A DNA stretch of 41,051 nucleotides from Magnetococcales bacterium (lineage in GTDB: Bacteria; Pseudomonadota; Magnetococcia; Magnetococcales; UBA8363). This document shows positions 41,039 through 41,051 of the stretch, one piece after another (within the stretch, counting starts at the first letter, position 1; every line of letters starts with the position of its first letter). Under the pieces are notes generated by a model. That model saw only the letters and a program-made list of their open reading frames with translations. It had not been told where the DNA came from and did not search any database. The stretch covers positions 1-41,051 of the forward strand of contig JADGCQ010000021.1 of assembly GCA_015228925.1 (NCBI GenBank). Reading direction: 5' to 3'. The position numbers and the translations under genes are program-made.

Positions 41039-41051
41039 GGTTTTGACTTTG

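Overview
The window has three parts: an integrated filamentous-phage element (left, 1-11738), a chromosomal segment dominated by one giant surface-protein gene (11740-31017), and a repeat-rich accessory strip followed by core genes (31018-41051). The host looks like a Gram-negative proteobacterium: it has a secretin, a TonB-dependent outer-membrane receptor, SPOR and lipoprotein signals, and adjacent rsmB and purH genes. An alphaproteobacterial or magnetotactic-coccus-type (Magnetococcia) host is my best guess from gene content, but nothing here proves it.

Left element. Read on the minus strand from right to left it has the layout of a filamentous phage (Inoviridae): replication initiator (8729-9928), a separate copy of the initiator's C-terminal 'gene X' domain (8372-8686), a small DUF1640 protein and a strong terminator; then a basic middle gene (5166-5702), a small membrane protein (4697-4933), the major coat protein (4409-4630), a 25-residue hydrophobic ORF, a terminator, a pIII-like adsorption protein (2797-4281), a second 25-residue hydrophobic ORF, pVI (2347-2709), the Zot/pI assembly ATPase (1148-2347) and a pIV-type secretin cut by the window edge (1-1206). 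Opposite to these run an XRE repressor (5827-6240) and a two-gene operon with a KfrA-like DNA-binding protein (6345-7186), whose promoter carries TCTACAC repeats. Two 99-bp copies of a palindrome-bearing regulatory repeat (5059-5157, 7801-7899) bracket this control region. A large foldback at 10027-10104 lies where the phage origin is expected. A BrnT/BrnA toxin-antitoxin pair sits between 82-bp direct repeats near the right end. A 45-nt 3' piece of a tRNA-Lys(CUU) gene (11694-11738), followed by a normal terminator, marks the probable right attachment junction.

Middle. Host-type genes follow: a coiled-coil PD-(D/E)XK-like protein with 21-bp repeats, two small unknown genes, a PPP-family phosphatase overlapping a lipoprotein with three SPOR domains, and a HigB/HigA module inserted between two 56-bp copies of the 3' end of the SPOR gene. 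HigBA has a consensus promoter with a perfect palindrome across its spacer. Then comes a 4529-residue LEPR/DUF4347/LamG/cadherin-like protein. Its repeats are nested: 12 domains (2+5+5) make a 1361-residue block that is present twice, followed by a shortened third block.

Right. From 31 to 35.5 kb a few orphan genes (an unknown pair, a CoiA-like nuclease, a 45-residue membrane peptide, a TPR protein) are scattered among hairpin mobile repeats: a 182-bp element with 26-bp inverted ends (three copies), a 79-bp hairpin element (two copies in opposite orientation) and satellite arrays grown from their ends. The last part carries a TonB-dependent receptor with the putative copper-binding CxxxM and HxM motifs of the OprC/NosA family, convergent with purH and rsmB.
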